Below are positions 8,997 to 20,541 of a stretch of DNA of 27,210 nt, piece by piece (position 1 is the stretch's first letter; each line of letters starts with the position of its first letter). This stretch comes from Anaeromyces robustus (lineage: Eukaryota; Neocallimastigomycota; Neocallimastigomycetes; Neocallimastigales; Neocallimastigaceae): NCBI GenBank assembly GCA_002104895.1, contig MCFG01000469.1:20001-47210 (forward strand), written 5' to 3'. The notes under the pieces were generated by a model. The model was not told the DNA's origin. It searched no databases and saw nothing but the letters and a program-made list of their open reading frames with translations. The translations under genes were made by a program, and so were the position numbers.

Positions 8997-11582
8997 CTAA
9001 TTATAAATTTTATTTTCAGTATTTTTTAGGAAAATTTTCAATTTTTTCCAAATACCATGATTCTTTTTATCCATATATGAAAAATGATGAACACTATGTT
9101 CTTTTCTTTGACTATTATGACTTTGATATTGATAAAGTGCATTATTTGGTGTTTGATTTATAGAAGGATGAATAGATTGATTAAAACATGCTTCTGCCAT
9201 TGAAAGAAAAGATTTCCAATAAGAATTATTAAATGTTTTCATAAACATACGAAGATAAATTTCTACATATATTTTATCTTTATATTTATGATAATTATTA
9301 CTACTATTATTATTATTGTTGTTATTATTGTAATTTATTAATTCATGAGTACTATTGCATGTTCTTAAAATTTGTTTCCATAATTCAGATTGAATAGGTT
9401 TTTCACTAATGATATGAATTGGACAACCATGATGTTTAAATACACTATCAAAAAAGGCTTGAGAAGTTAAAGTTGAATTAGGACAATTATCAAATCCTAT
9501 AAAATGTACCATTCTTGTTGTATAATCTCTAAATATCATAATACATGCATCATTAGAAATTATTCTATTTCCAGATTTTATTTTTAAATCAAAAAGATAT
9601 TCCATATATATTACTTTCCATGGTATATGCATATTTTTCCTAAATTTTGTCATTCCTACTCTACAACGTTCCGAAAAAAAATCTTTAATATCTTGTTTTA
9701 AACCTGGCCACCAATAATGACTACTAATTTCATCATAAATTTTATTGCTTGAAAGATGTTCACCTCTATGTTCTATATATGTTTTAAAAAGAATAGAACG
9801 ACGTAATTTAGGTGGAATATATATTTGATCCATATTATATTTTCGAACTAATAATCCACTACTTATAATCCAATTATAAGAATATCCTGTATCATTAGTA
9901 CCATGTTTTAAATCATCCATAAGACATTGGGCATAATCATCATATTTATATTGATATCTTATTTCTTTTAATGTGACTTCATCTTCTATATTTTCATCAT
10001 CATCATCATCATCATCATCTGAAGATGAAGAATTGGAATAATTATCATTATCATTGACATTATTTGAACCATTATAAGATTTATTATTAGTTGTATTATT
10101 ATTAGGATTTTTATTATTATTATTAGGATCATTTATAAAAGTAAAATCATTAGTTTCGTAGATGACATCATAACTAAAAACATATTCATCTAAAATACTA
10201 TATGTAAAAAAGTTTAATTGATTGTAAAATTTTGAGTTTTTGGTATAAATAGGAATAGTATGTTGTATAAAAAGATGACTCCATTCATCCATAGCCATTT
10301 TTATGGCTAACTCTTCTCTTTTAAATTCATCATAATTTAATTCTGAATTTTTAAGAATTCTTGATGTATAATAAATTACTTTATATTGATTATTAGCATT
10401 ATTATTATTATTATTATTATTACTATTACTATTATTATTATTACTATTACTATTACTATTGCTATTATCATCATTATCAACTTTTTGGAAAAGAGATGCT
10501 GAAATAACATGATCATTAGTATTTAATTGAATATAAAATGGTTTATCTTTATCAGGAAAGGCTAAAGTAGGAGCATGAGCAATAAGTGATTTAATTTTTG
10601 AAAAAGATTTTTGACATTCATTATTCCAATCCTTTTTTTGATCTTTTCTAGTTAAAAGGTAAAGAGGATACATTACCATAGAAAAATTTGAAATATATTG
10701 GCGTAAAAAGTTACAACAACCATTAAAAGATTGAAGTTCTTCAATAGTATTAGGTACTGGCCATTCAATAATTTTTTGAACTTTTTCAGGATCAATTTTC
10801 ATACCATCTTTACAAAAAACATGACCTAAATATTGAATTTCAGTTTTATTAAATTGACTTTTAGTAATATTAACCACTAAATGATGATAAATTAAAATTT
10901 GTAAAACAGTTTTTACATGTTCAATATGTTGACTGAGATTTTTTGAATAAACAATTATATCATCTACATAAACTTGAACAAATTGATTTTTAATATTTTT
11001 AAATATATCTTCCATAAATGATTGAAAATAAGCTGTACCATCAGGTAATCCTTCTGGCATTATTAAATATTCAAAAGTTCCAAATTTTGTTCTGATAGCT
11101 GTTTTAAATTCATCTCCTTGACGAACTCTAATTGATTCAAAAGATGATTTAAGATTTATATGAGTAAAATATGTAGCTCCTTTCATTTTTTCAAAAATAT
11201 CTGTAATTTTTGGTAAAGGATATTCAAATTTAATCATTTTTTTATTATAGTTACTAAAATCTACCATGACTTTTAATTTTCCATTTTTTTTTGTTCTAAA
11301 TTTTACAGGATGATTTATATTTGATTTAGAAGGACGTATAAATCCTTTGCTAAGATATTCATCTATATGATTTTCTAATGCTAATTCTTCTTTTGAAGAT
11401 AAAGGAGGTATATGTGTTGAATATATTGGTTTATTATTATTAAATTCAATTTTACAATCATATTTTGTATGTTTTGGAAGTGTTGTATCAAAAGGCAAAA
11501 AATTTTCAAATGCCATATAATAACTACGATATTCTTCAGGTAATATCTTATCAAATGCAACTCCAGTTTCTGATATATACAT
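8997..11582 (-). CDS. Ty3/Gypsy-type pol-like protein (RT-RNase H-integrase) with altered catalytic residues
   Basis: An 861-codon uninterrupted frame from the ATG at 11582, which follows a 9-T run (A run on the coding strand) and an upstream in-frame TAG. Domains in order: RT N-terminal (PEEYRSYY to GFIRPSKS, 15-87), RT core (88-260), connection (LGHVF to DWNNEC, 252-323), RNase H (348-455), integrase zinc region (600-642), integrase core (655-745) and a YLRMF...NQSIHPS region (775-810). RT motif C is intact (YVDD, 205-208), but motif A reads INLKSS, with Asn143 where Asp is expected. RNase H has Asn354 for the first Asp and TKNSKF for TDHKSL. The integrase zinc site lacks its last Cys (CRVG), and its two Asp positions read MEYL and SEKP. 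Asn/Ser/Asp tracts sit between domains. No gag, aspartic protease or LTR was found. Likely a domesticated, catalytically inactive gene, or less likely a well-preserved dead copy. Confidence 0.85.
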   Translation of the reverse strand: MYISETGVAFDKILPEEYRSYYMAFENFLPFDTTLPKHTKYDCKIEFNNNKPIYSTHIPPLSSKEELALENHIDEYLSKGFIRPSKSNINHPVKFRTKKNGKLKVMVDFSNYNKKMIKFEYPLPKITDIFEKMKGATYFTHINLKSSFESIRVRQGDEFKTAIRTKFGTFEYLIMPEGLPDGTAYFQSFMEDIFKNIKNQFVQVYVDDIIVYSKNLSQHIEHVKTVLQILIYHHLVVNITKSQFNKTEIQYLGHVFCKDGMKIDPEKVQKIIEWPVPNTIEELQSFNGCCNFLRQYISNFSMVMYPLYLLTRKDQKKDWNNECQKSFSKIKSLIAHAPTLAFPDKDKPFYIQLNTNDHVISASLFQKVDNDDNSNSNSNSNNNNSNSNNNNNNNNANNQYKVIYYTSRILKNSELNYDEFKREELAIKMAMDEWSHLFIQHTIPIYTKNSKFYNQLNFFTYSILDEYVFSYDVIYETNDFTFINDPNNNNKNPNNNTTNNKSYNGSNNVNDNDNYSNSSSSDDDDDDDDENIEDEVTLKEIRYQYKYDDYAQCLMDDLKHGTNDTGYSYNWIISSGLLVRKYNMDQIYIPPKLRRSILFKTYIEHRGEHLSSNKIYDEISSHYWWPGLKQDIKDFFSERCRVGMTKFRKNMHIPWKVIYMEYLFDLKIKSGNRIISNDACIMIFRDYTTRMVHFIGFDNCPNSTLTSQAFFDSVFKHHGCPIHIISEKPIQSELWKQILRTCNSTHELINYNNNNNNNNSSNNYHKYKDKIYVEIYLRMFMKTFNNSYWKSFLSMAEACFNQSIHPSINQTPNNALYQYQSHNSQRKEHSVHHFSYMDKKNHGIWKKLKIFLKNTENKIYN

Positions 11583-12061
11583 TTTTTTTTCTATATTCTA
11601 TTATTTAATTATATATAAATAAATAAAAATCAATTTTATAAAAATTTTCTTTGTTTTTTAAATTTTTTAATATTTATAAATATAAAAATTTGTAAATAAA
11701 ATATTTTTTTTAATTATATATTTAACATTAATATTTTTATAAAAATTATATTGAAGTAATATATATAATAATTTATATGTATATCATTTTTATGTTATAT
11801 TCAGTTTTTAATACTTTTATTCTATGTTACTTTGATTATTACTAAAAAATAGATAGATATGGAAAAAAAAAAAAAAGAAATTGATGGAAATAAAAAAAAA
11901 AAAAAAAAGTAATTTAATAAAAGTAAAGGTTAATGTCACTCATATCAAGATGTATTATTTCCATTTTCCACCAATAATCATTCAAATAGTAATATAAGTT
12001 AATGATTAATTTATTAATTAATTAATTAATATAAACAATAAACAATAGAAAAATAAGTAAA

Positions 12062-12062
12062 A

Positions 12063-12093
<31 letters not shown>

Positions 12094-12245
12094 AAATAAA
12101 TAAATAAATAAATAATAAATAAATAAATAAATAATAAATAAATAAATAAATAAATAAATAATAAATAAATAAATAAATAAATAACTAAATAAATAAATAA
12201 ATAAATAATAAATAATAAATAAATAAATAAATAAATAAATAAATA
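12062..12245. repeat. (AAAT)n microsatellite with regular AAT slips
   Basis: About 180 bp of AAAT units, interrupted at intervals of roughly 16-30 bp by single AATAAT slips and once by AACTAAAT. It is the longest tetranucleotide tract in the window. Confidence 0.9.
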
Positions 12246-12848
12246 TATAAATAATAAATAAATTTAATAATATCCTAATTTGTACATTATTAATAAATAA
12301 ATAAAAAAAAAAAAAAAAATAGAAGATTTTCTATATATAAATGATTTCTTATTAATCAAGATATTTTTTTTTAAATTGTAGTATTTTTATGTTAAATTAT
12401 TAATATATATAACCAGTATTAAATTATTTATAACAATTAATTTATAAATGTAAAAGTAAAAATAGATTAAATATGAAGTATTAAAACAAAGAAAGTTTGT
12501 TTTATTATAAATAAATAAATATATATAAATAAATTTTATATTTTAAATTCTTTTTTTTTTTTTTTTAAAAAAAAATATTTCTTATTTACTTTTTTTTTTG
12601 TTTTTATCTTTAAAATAAAACATTTATAATTATTATAACAATATTAATAAAGTTTTAGTAAAAAAAATGATGAAAAACAAAATAAAATATATAAACAAAT
12701 AGATATAAAAAAAATGATTAATGTTTAATAAAAATAATAGTGACAGTAGTATAAATTTTGTAAACAATAAAATAATTATTTTTATTTATTTTTATTTATT
12801 TTTTCCAGTTGAACTTTTTTAATTTTTATTTATTTTTTCCTTTTATGC

Positions 12849-12908
12849 ATTGGTAACCAATAAAATTTAAGTGTAGTTGTTTCATAGTTTTTAAAAAACT
12901 TGAAACAA
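12849..12908. promoter_or_regulatory. CCAAT inverted pair and adjacent hairpin
   Basis: ATTGGT (12849-12854) and ACCAAT (12856-12861) form a back-to-back CCAAT palindrome with a one-base centre. From 12877 to 12908, TTGTTTCA and TGAAACAA close a hairpin with one bulged base around a T5/A6 centre. In this AT-rich spacer such order is uncommon. It could be a CCAAT-factor site or a transcript-end hairpin of the helicase gene; its position, about 330-390 bp past the helicase stop, allows either. Confidence 0.35.
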
Positions 12909-13240
12909 ACTATATATCAAAGGTGATTATATTTATATATATATTTTTCATTTTGAATTGTTAAAAAAAATTTTTTGTTTCTTATTTGATTAATTGTACA
13001 TTTTTTTTTATTTGTATATTTTTAATTTTTTTTTTTTTTTCCAAATTTTTTTATTTTCTTTTTTGTAATTTTTTTATATTTTTTATTTTTTTTTTTATAA
13101 ATTTTTTTACTTTCTTTTTTTGTAATTTTTTTATATTTTTATATTTTTGTTTTTTAAATTTATTTATTTTAAATTATATCTTCAATATTTACATATATAT
13201 TATTTTTAATTCTTTTTTTTTTTTTTTTATTATAATTTTT

Positions 13241-15948
13241 TTAAATAATAAATTCAAGTATTTCTCTTGTAAAATTTGCTGTATTTGGTACATTTTCAAC
13301 TTTAATTTTTATTTTTTTAATTTTATTATTTACTGGAATTTTTAATTCTGAAAAAGTCATGTTATTTATTATATCATCTACCAATAAATATAAGTTATTA
13401 TTCTTAATAATTTGCAAAAAAGTGTCATGTATCCAAATACTATTATAAATTTGGTTATTAATACACCATATTTTTATATATTCAATATAATTTTGAATCT
13501 TATTTATATAACTGTTTAACAATAAATAAGTATTTACTGATATATTATCATTAGAATAAAATTTATCCTTAAAATTTTTCATCAATGAAGTACAAATTAA
13601 ATTAGTACAATTTTCTAAAAGTTGAGTTCGGATAGAGTCTTCTATATAAAAATATTTTGATTCTTCATTTACTTTTTCTAAATAATCAAATAAATTATTT
13701 TTTTCATAATTTTCATTAAAAATAAATTTTAATTCAGTTTCTTTTTCTATAAATTTACGTGATTCTATACATATTTCTTTATATATAAAAGTAACTAAAT
13801 CTTTTAAATTTTTTAATATATTGGACATAATATCATTATTTGTTTTATTTATTTTATACTTTTTATTTTCATAAATGGATTCAATTATAGATTTTAATTC
13901 AAACGTGTTAGATAACCAAAAATAATTATTTTTTTTATTTTCTTCAACTACATTTTTAATGGTATCACTAAATTTATAAGTGAAAGGTTCTAAACGATCA
14001 TATAAATCATAACTGATCATTTCTTGAATAAAGTATCCAATGATATGGGAAGGTAATAAAATTTCTTTTTTTTCTAATTTTTTTATGTTGAAGTCTGGAA
14101 CTTTATAGGATGAAATTACCTCTTCAGAAATATGATATTCAATGGTATTTGATAATATATTTTTTACATCATCTATATATATAATATTTTTTTTAAAAAA
14201 AATAAAATTTTTTTAAATATGATTTTTATTTAAATATTATTTTGATTATATTATAAAATTATAAATATAAGAATAACAATTTAATTAGTAAAATATATAT
14301 AATTAAATAATTAAAACAATACTTTATTTATTATTAATTTAAATTAATAATATTATATTAAATAATATATAATATAATAATATTTACTATCATTATTTTC
14401 ATTTTTAATTTTTTTCTTTAAAGATTCAAAGAATTTTTTTAGTAATATATTTAATGGAAATCGATCAGATTCATAAAACTTATCAATAATATTATTCTAT
14501 AAAAATATAATATATATAAAAATATCAATAAGAAAAAAGAATTTATGGTTAATACAATAAAATGTTATTAAATAAATAAATATATAAATAAATATATAAA
14601 TAAATAAATAAATAAATAAATAAATATTTTTAATAAAAAAAATTATATATAAATATTAGATGTAAGAAAATATATTTTAATAATTCTTAATAATTAAAAA
14701 TTAAAAAATAATATATTTACCTGTTTTAAACATCCCATATTAATTATTTCAGTAATTATATTTTTCCAGTTATTGTCAAGTATTAAAGTAGTTACATCAC
14801 CAAAAATAATCAAAGAATAACGGGCACGACTAATGGAAACATTTAATCTTCTTTTATCTTTTAAAAATCCAACTTTTTTATCACATCGAACCATAGACAA
14901 AATAACAATATCATTTTCTTTTCCTTCAAAACCATCTACTGTACTAACATTAATATGATTTAGAATATCTTCATCTTTTAATAAAGTTCTATATCTCTTA
15001 TCTGATCCTATTTCAATATTATCATCATAAAATTTAAGAGTTTTATTATAAGTTGAATCATAAGAATTATATAAATTTTTTAACGTTTTTTTATATAATT
15101 CTCTTAATTTTTTTTTAATAAGAAGAACTTGTGCACTGTAAGGTGAAATAATGGAAATCTTTTTATGAAAACAAATATTTGGATAGGTTAAAAGAAGTTC
15201 TGAAATGAAGTTAATAACTTGAGTAGCTTCTTCTTCATTATTAAATGAAGAACCATTATTATTTGAGATAGTTCCATTTACTTGATAAAATCGAACTGGA
15301 CCAAACTTAGAATCATTATCTTTATTCCATTCTTTTTTCCATTTTTCAGATTTAACTATTGGAGCATTAATAATTTTTCCGTCATAGATATATTTAGAAG
15401 TAAGAACATTAATATTTGGATGCATATGATATTGAGTATTTAATAAATAAATTTCATTGGATGATGAACCATCTTCAATTCTTTCAAATAAACTTTTACC
15501 ATAACCACATTTTTCAATTTTTTGACTTTTTATAGTTGGAGGGAATTGTTTAGGATCTCCAATTAAAATACATCTTTTTATATCATAACAGAAGGGAATT
15601 AAAGCAGTTAATTCAGAACATTGACATGCTTCATCAATTATTAAAAGATCAAATTTTAATTCTTTCATACATGAATTTCCACTACAACATAAAGTACAAA
15701 CAATAACATTAGTATCATTCAACTTTTTTTTTAATTTTTCATCTGATAACTTGTCATCAGCTTTATATCTAAATGATTTAACAAAATCTTTAGATTTTTC
15801 TTCTTTTTAATTTTAATATTTTTTTTAATTAAATATTAAAATTAAAAATCAAAAAAAATAAAAAAAGAATTTTATTAGTTTTTAACAAATATGAATAATT
15901 AAAAATGTTTATAATATTTTAAAATTAAAAAAATTATAATAAATAATA

Positions 15949-15982
<34 letters not shown>

Positions 15983-17564
15983 TTAAAAATAATAATAATA
16001 ATAATTCAATATTTAAATTTATATATATATATATATATATATAATACCTTTTTTTAATCTACTAGAAATTTCATCACAGGAATAATTACTTGGAGCACAT
16101 ACTAAAATTTTAAATGAATTTCCTTTTACGTAAGATTCTTCTAATAATGCAACAATAATAGCTATAATAATAGTTGTTTTTCCAGTACCTGGTGGTCCTT
16201 TTACTAATGAAAAATTTCTATATCTGACATACTTTAATATATTAGCTTGAGACAGGTTTAAATTAAATTGTTTAATTACTTTGTTTGCTATTTTTGTAAA
16301 TTCACTAGAATTTGATATTGTATTTAAATAATTATTAGGAAATGATTTAATATCACCAGAAGTAATAACTTTACAAATAGGTAATGAAGGGTTTTTAGTT
16401 AGAGTTACAAGTGTATTATATTCTTTTTTAATTGGACCAAAAGACATAATATGATAACATATCCATTTTCCTCTTTTTCTATTTTCTTCAGAATTTTCAG
16501 ATAAAAAGGAAATATATTCTAAGTATGTCATTTTATTTTTACAACAAACTGTGATTTTTGTTTCAGGATTAAGATGTTCGATTATTCTCATAAAGTTTAT
16601 TTTTTTCATTAATTCTTTTTTATTATTATCATCAAGATTATCGATTATATTTAATAAATTTATTTTTTGTAATAATTCTTCTTTTTCTTTCTCTTTTTCT
16701 TTTTCTTCTTCTTCTTCTTCTTTTTCTTCTTCTTCGTCTTCTTCTTCTTCGTCATCATCACTGTCAGAAATTGAAGAAGATGAAGAAGATGAAGAATACG
16801 AGATAATATTACCATCTATTTCTTCATTTATATCTAGTTTTATAGGATCATCAAAGAAAATTAGTGTTTCAAAATATCTTTTTTGAAAGTCATCACTAAC
16901 TTTAGCAAGATAAAGAAGATCTTGTTTTTTCATTATTCCAGAGGATCTTGTTTCTTTATTTTTAAAGGTTTCTGGATTATACTCCATTCCATTATATCCT
17001 AATAAGAAATAATTTGGCATAGTTAAACTAATTTTATAAGTACTAGAATTTAAAGGATTAAAAGATGAAATAGAATTATTAACTATACAATTCTCATTTT
17101 TAACTTCTTTTACGTCAACAATAACAGCATTGGATTTATAATTAAAGTTTCCTTTATTTAATCTTTTATTAAATTGCCTTAAAGGTTCTTCACATTCTGC
17201 ATGAAACAATGGTTCTATAACCTAATTTATGTAATATTGTATATTATATTATATTGTATTATATATTTATTGCTTAATATTAAATTTAAAATTTTTTGTA
17301 TATTTATTTAATTTTTTTATGTTTTATATATATATATATATATATATTTTAACATTTTTATCACAATAAAAAAATATTTTTTACATTTTTATAATCTTCC
17401 ATTGAAGTATATTTATCTTTTAAGCTGTTAAAATATTTATTATTTAAATCCTTATATGGGTCTTCACTTAATTTTAAATTATATGGGTTATTTGGGCAAG
17501 AAAAATAACCTTCTTCATCCTCTTCTTTTTTTTGATTATCTCTAATAATAGGAAAACCGAGCAT
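13241..17564 (-). CDS. Sen1/senataxin-type superfamily 1 RNA/DNA helicase, five exons
   Basis: Exons on the minus strand: 17564-17385, 17221-16048, 15802-14721, 14496-14388, 14172-13241 (1158 residues). Phases agree at every junction, and exon 1 joins exon 2 as MEDYKN-VIEPLFHAEC, matching the usual Sen1 entry (DHYK-x-V-x-EPL-x-x-EC). Motif I is GPPGTGKTT (402-410), motif II IIDEAC (Asp508), motif III GDPKQFPP (533-540), motif V VSTVDGFEGKE (about 737-747), motif VI LNVSISRAR (about 771-779): a complete, probably active ATPase core. An acidic Ser/Asp/Glu/Lys insert lies at about 203-242. After the core, residues about 813-1158 are a mostly helical-looking extension that I do not recognise. Family knowledge: Sen1-like helicases unwind 5'-3' and act in transcription termination and R-loop removal. 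That role is inferred here; a related Upf1-like role is possible. Confidence 0.85.
16680..16790 (-). repeat. Acidic low-complexity tract in the helicase
   Basis: GAA/GAG/AAA/GAT/TCT codon repeats encode runs of Ser, Asp, Glu and Lys between the N-terminal and ATPase parts. On the opposite strand the same bases give an apparent Ser/Phe-rich frame, which is only a shadow. Confidence 0.8.
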
Positions 17565-18404
17565 TTTTTTTACTACCCTTTATATTATTTATTTATTTAT
17601 ATATTTGTATTTACTTATTTATTTATTTATTTATTATTATTATTATTATTACTTTTAAATAAAAGAAAATGAAAGAAAAAAGAAATAAAAAGAAAAAAAA
17701 AAGAAAGATACATTAATAATATAATGGAAAAAAAAAAAAAAAAAAAGATTAATAAGTTTAAATAAATTAACAAATAAATCTTATTGGATAAAAATAATAT
17801 TAAAAATGGACATGAAATTCTGACATATAAATAATTAATATTTTTGGAAAAATTAATATTTTTGGAAAAAGCTTATGTCCAAAATTTTTCAAACATATTA
17901 AGTTAAACTTAACAAAATTTAAAAAAAAAAAAAAAAAAATTCATTAGGTAATGGTGGCGTATTACTTATTAACATAAATATTTTGTTAATTAAAAATACC
18001 GTACAAAAATTAAATATAAAAAAAATATTTATTTTTAAAAATAAAAATAAATTAATAAATAAATTAATAAATAAATAAATGAATATATAAATAAATATAA
18101 ATGAATAAATATAAATAAATAAATGAATAAATAAATAATTTAGTTTTTTTTTTCTCTTTTATGTTTTTTTATGTATATAAATTTTAATATAATTAAAATT
18201 ATGTTTAGTCATAATTTATTTATTTATTTATTTATTATAAAACATCTATTAATAAAAAAATAAAACTTATATTTATAATAAATAATTATGTAATTATTAC
18301 TATTAGTATTGTTAAAATTATATTATATATAAAACTTCATAAAAATAAATTAATAAAATATATGTAAACATCCTATATATGAATGAATAAATTTATAAAT
18401 AAAT

Positions 18405-18560
18405 AAATTAATAAATAAATAAATTAACAATCAAATAAATTAATAAATAAATAAATAAATAAATAAATTAACAATCAAATAAATTAATAAATAAATAAAT
18501 AAATAAATTAACAATCAAATAAATAAATAAATCAATAAATCAATAAGTTAATTAATAAAT
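18405..18560. repeat. AATTAACAATCAAAT-bearing tandem repeat
   Basis: ATTAACAATCAAATAAA occurs at 18423, 18467 and 18507, separated by variable numbers of AAAT units, giving 44- and 40-bp periods. Confidence 0.8.
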
Positions 18561-20541
18561 AAATGAATAAATAAATAAATATTGATAGAATAAATAATAA
18601 TAGAATAAATAAATAGTAATATAATATATAATATTAATAAATAAATGATAAAATAAATAATAAATCAGTAAATTATAAATAATTAACTAATAAATTGAAT
18701 AAAATATAAAATTATACACTTTTTTTTAAGTTAATTAATAATCAATAATTAATATATTATAATATTATAACTGATATATTATTAAAATATGCAAATATAT
18801 ATATATATTTCTATTTCTACACTTAAAATGTTACTTGAAAATGATAATTTAGAATTTATAATGAAAATATTAATAAATTTATATATAATTTATTATTACA
18901 TCTTTTTTATCCGTAAATTCTATATATATATATAGATATATCTTTTTTGAGTATTACAATTTATTTTATTTCAAATTTAAAATTGTTTGTTTATTTATTT
19001 TTAATAAATAAATAAATAAATAAATAAATAAATTAATAAGTAAATAATATAAATAAATCATATAAATATATAAATTATAATTAAATATTATATTTTATAT
19101 TTATATATATATATATATATTTTTTTAATAGTTAAACAAATAAACAAAACTTCATTTCCAGTTTTTTATATATTGACTTTTATAACTTTATTTTTGTTGA
19201 ATTTTTTTTTTTTTTTTTTTTTTTTTTTCAAATTTCCCTTTAAAAAAAAATTCTTTTTATTTGATATTTATATAAAAAAATATATATATTTAAAGTTTAT
19301 TATTATAAAAAAATTTTAAAAATTTATTATTATATATTATTTATTAGAATTTTCTTTTGTATAATTTTTTTTTTATTTTTGAATTTTTAAACAATTTAAA
19401 AACATTCAGGAACATTTTGTACGACATGTATTACATGTGTATTACATGTACTACCATGTTAAAATTAATACCTTGATTATAAACCTAAACCTCTATTTAT
19501 AATATAAATTATAATAATAATTATATTTAATATTAAAAATCTAATTCTAATATTAATTTCAAATTTATTAAAAATATGATAAAATATAATAATTAAAATA
19601 AAAATAAATTTAATATAAAAATATGTTTTTTTTTTTTTAAAGATATTATTAAAGTAATAATTGATAACTTATATTATTATTATTAAAGCAATAATTAATG
19701 ATAACTTGTTTTTTATTAGTAAAATACATGTTTACATTTGTATAAATAAAATTCCATATGATAAATTATAATATATACTATAATAAATAATAATTAATTA
19801 ATTTATAATTAATAGTTGCATTTTCATCTTTTTTATTATACTTTTATTCTTTTTTAAAAGATTAGAATAATAATAATATATAATATTAGTGTTATATATA
19901 TATAACAATTAATGATAAAAAATAAAATATTTAAATATATATATATTGAATAACATTAATCTAATTAAAAATATTGAATATATAAAACTTATGTTAATAT
20001 CAATAATATTTATAAATATAAATTATAGTAATAATATTTAAATGCATATCAGAACTTGGTGTAGATCTTGTTATCAAAAATAAATAATCTTTCTTTATTT
20101 TCATTACCATTTAATAAATATTGAATAATATTTATAAGTATAAATTTATAAAATGGACTTTACTTTTACTTTTTTCATTTCATAATTAAATAATTAATAA
20201 AAAAACCTTTTTTTCCCTTTTTTTCATTTCATAATTAAATAATTTAATAAAAAAACTTTTTTAATTAATTAAATAAAAAAAAAAAAAAAAAAGAAAAAAA
20301 AAAAGAAAAAAAATTATCCATATATATATAATTAATAAAAAAAAATATCCATATATATATAATTAATAAAAAATAATTTCCTAAAAAGAAAAATATCATC
20401 TATATATAAATAATTAATAATAAATAATTTCCTAAGAAAAAAAAAATATATATATATATTTATATATATATAATATACTAATCATAAAAATTTTCCAGAA
20501 ATTTTTAATGTCATAAATATCATGAAATTTTTTTAAATGTA

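Larger units (their letters stand above)
11583..13240. other. AT-rich spacer between helicase and pol-like gene
   Basis: Contains the presumed promoter side of the pol-like gene and the 3' side of the helicase gene. Most is simple sequence: A runs near 11866 and 11891, an (AAAT)n block (12062-12245), T runs near 12550 and 13030-13230. A more complex patch at 12840-12925 carries a CCAAT-containing inverted repeat and a hairpin. No LTR-like repeat matching the other side of the pol-like gene was seen. A Phe-rich plus-strand frame across 12986-13345 is a low-complexity shadow. Confidence 0.65.

Noticed and set aside
8879-9163. Plus-strand frame at the pol-like 3' end
   Set aside because: Made of minisatellite and T-rich sequence, then antisense to the conserved end of the pol-like gene.
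8590-11760. Search for LTRs around the pol-like gene
   Set aside because: No shared direct repeat beyond A/T runs was found between the two flanks, so no LTR is called.
12986-13345. Plus-strand Phe/Ile-rich frame of 119 codons
   Set aside because: Reads T-rich spacer and then the antisense of helicase exon 5; no start context or domain.
16551-16886. Plus-strand Ser-rich frame
   Set aside because: Antisense of the acidic Glu/Ser tract in the helicase.
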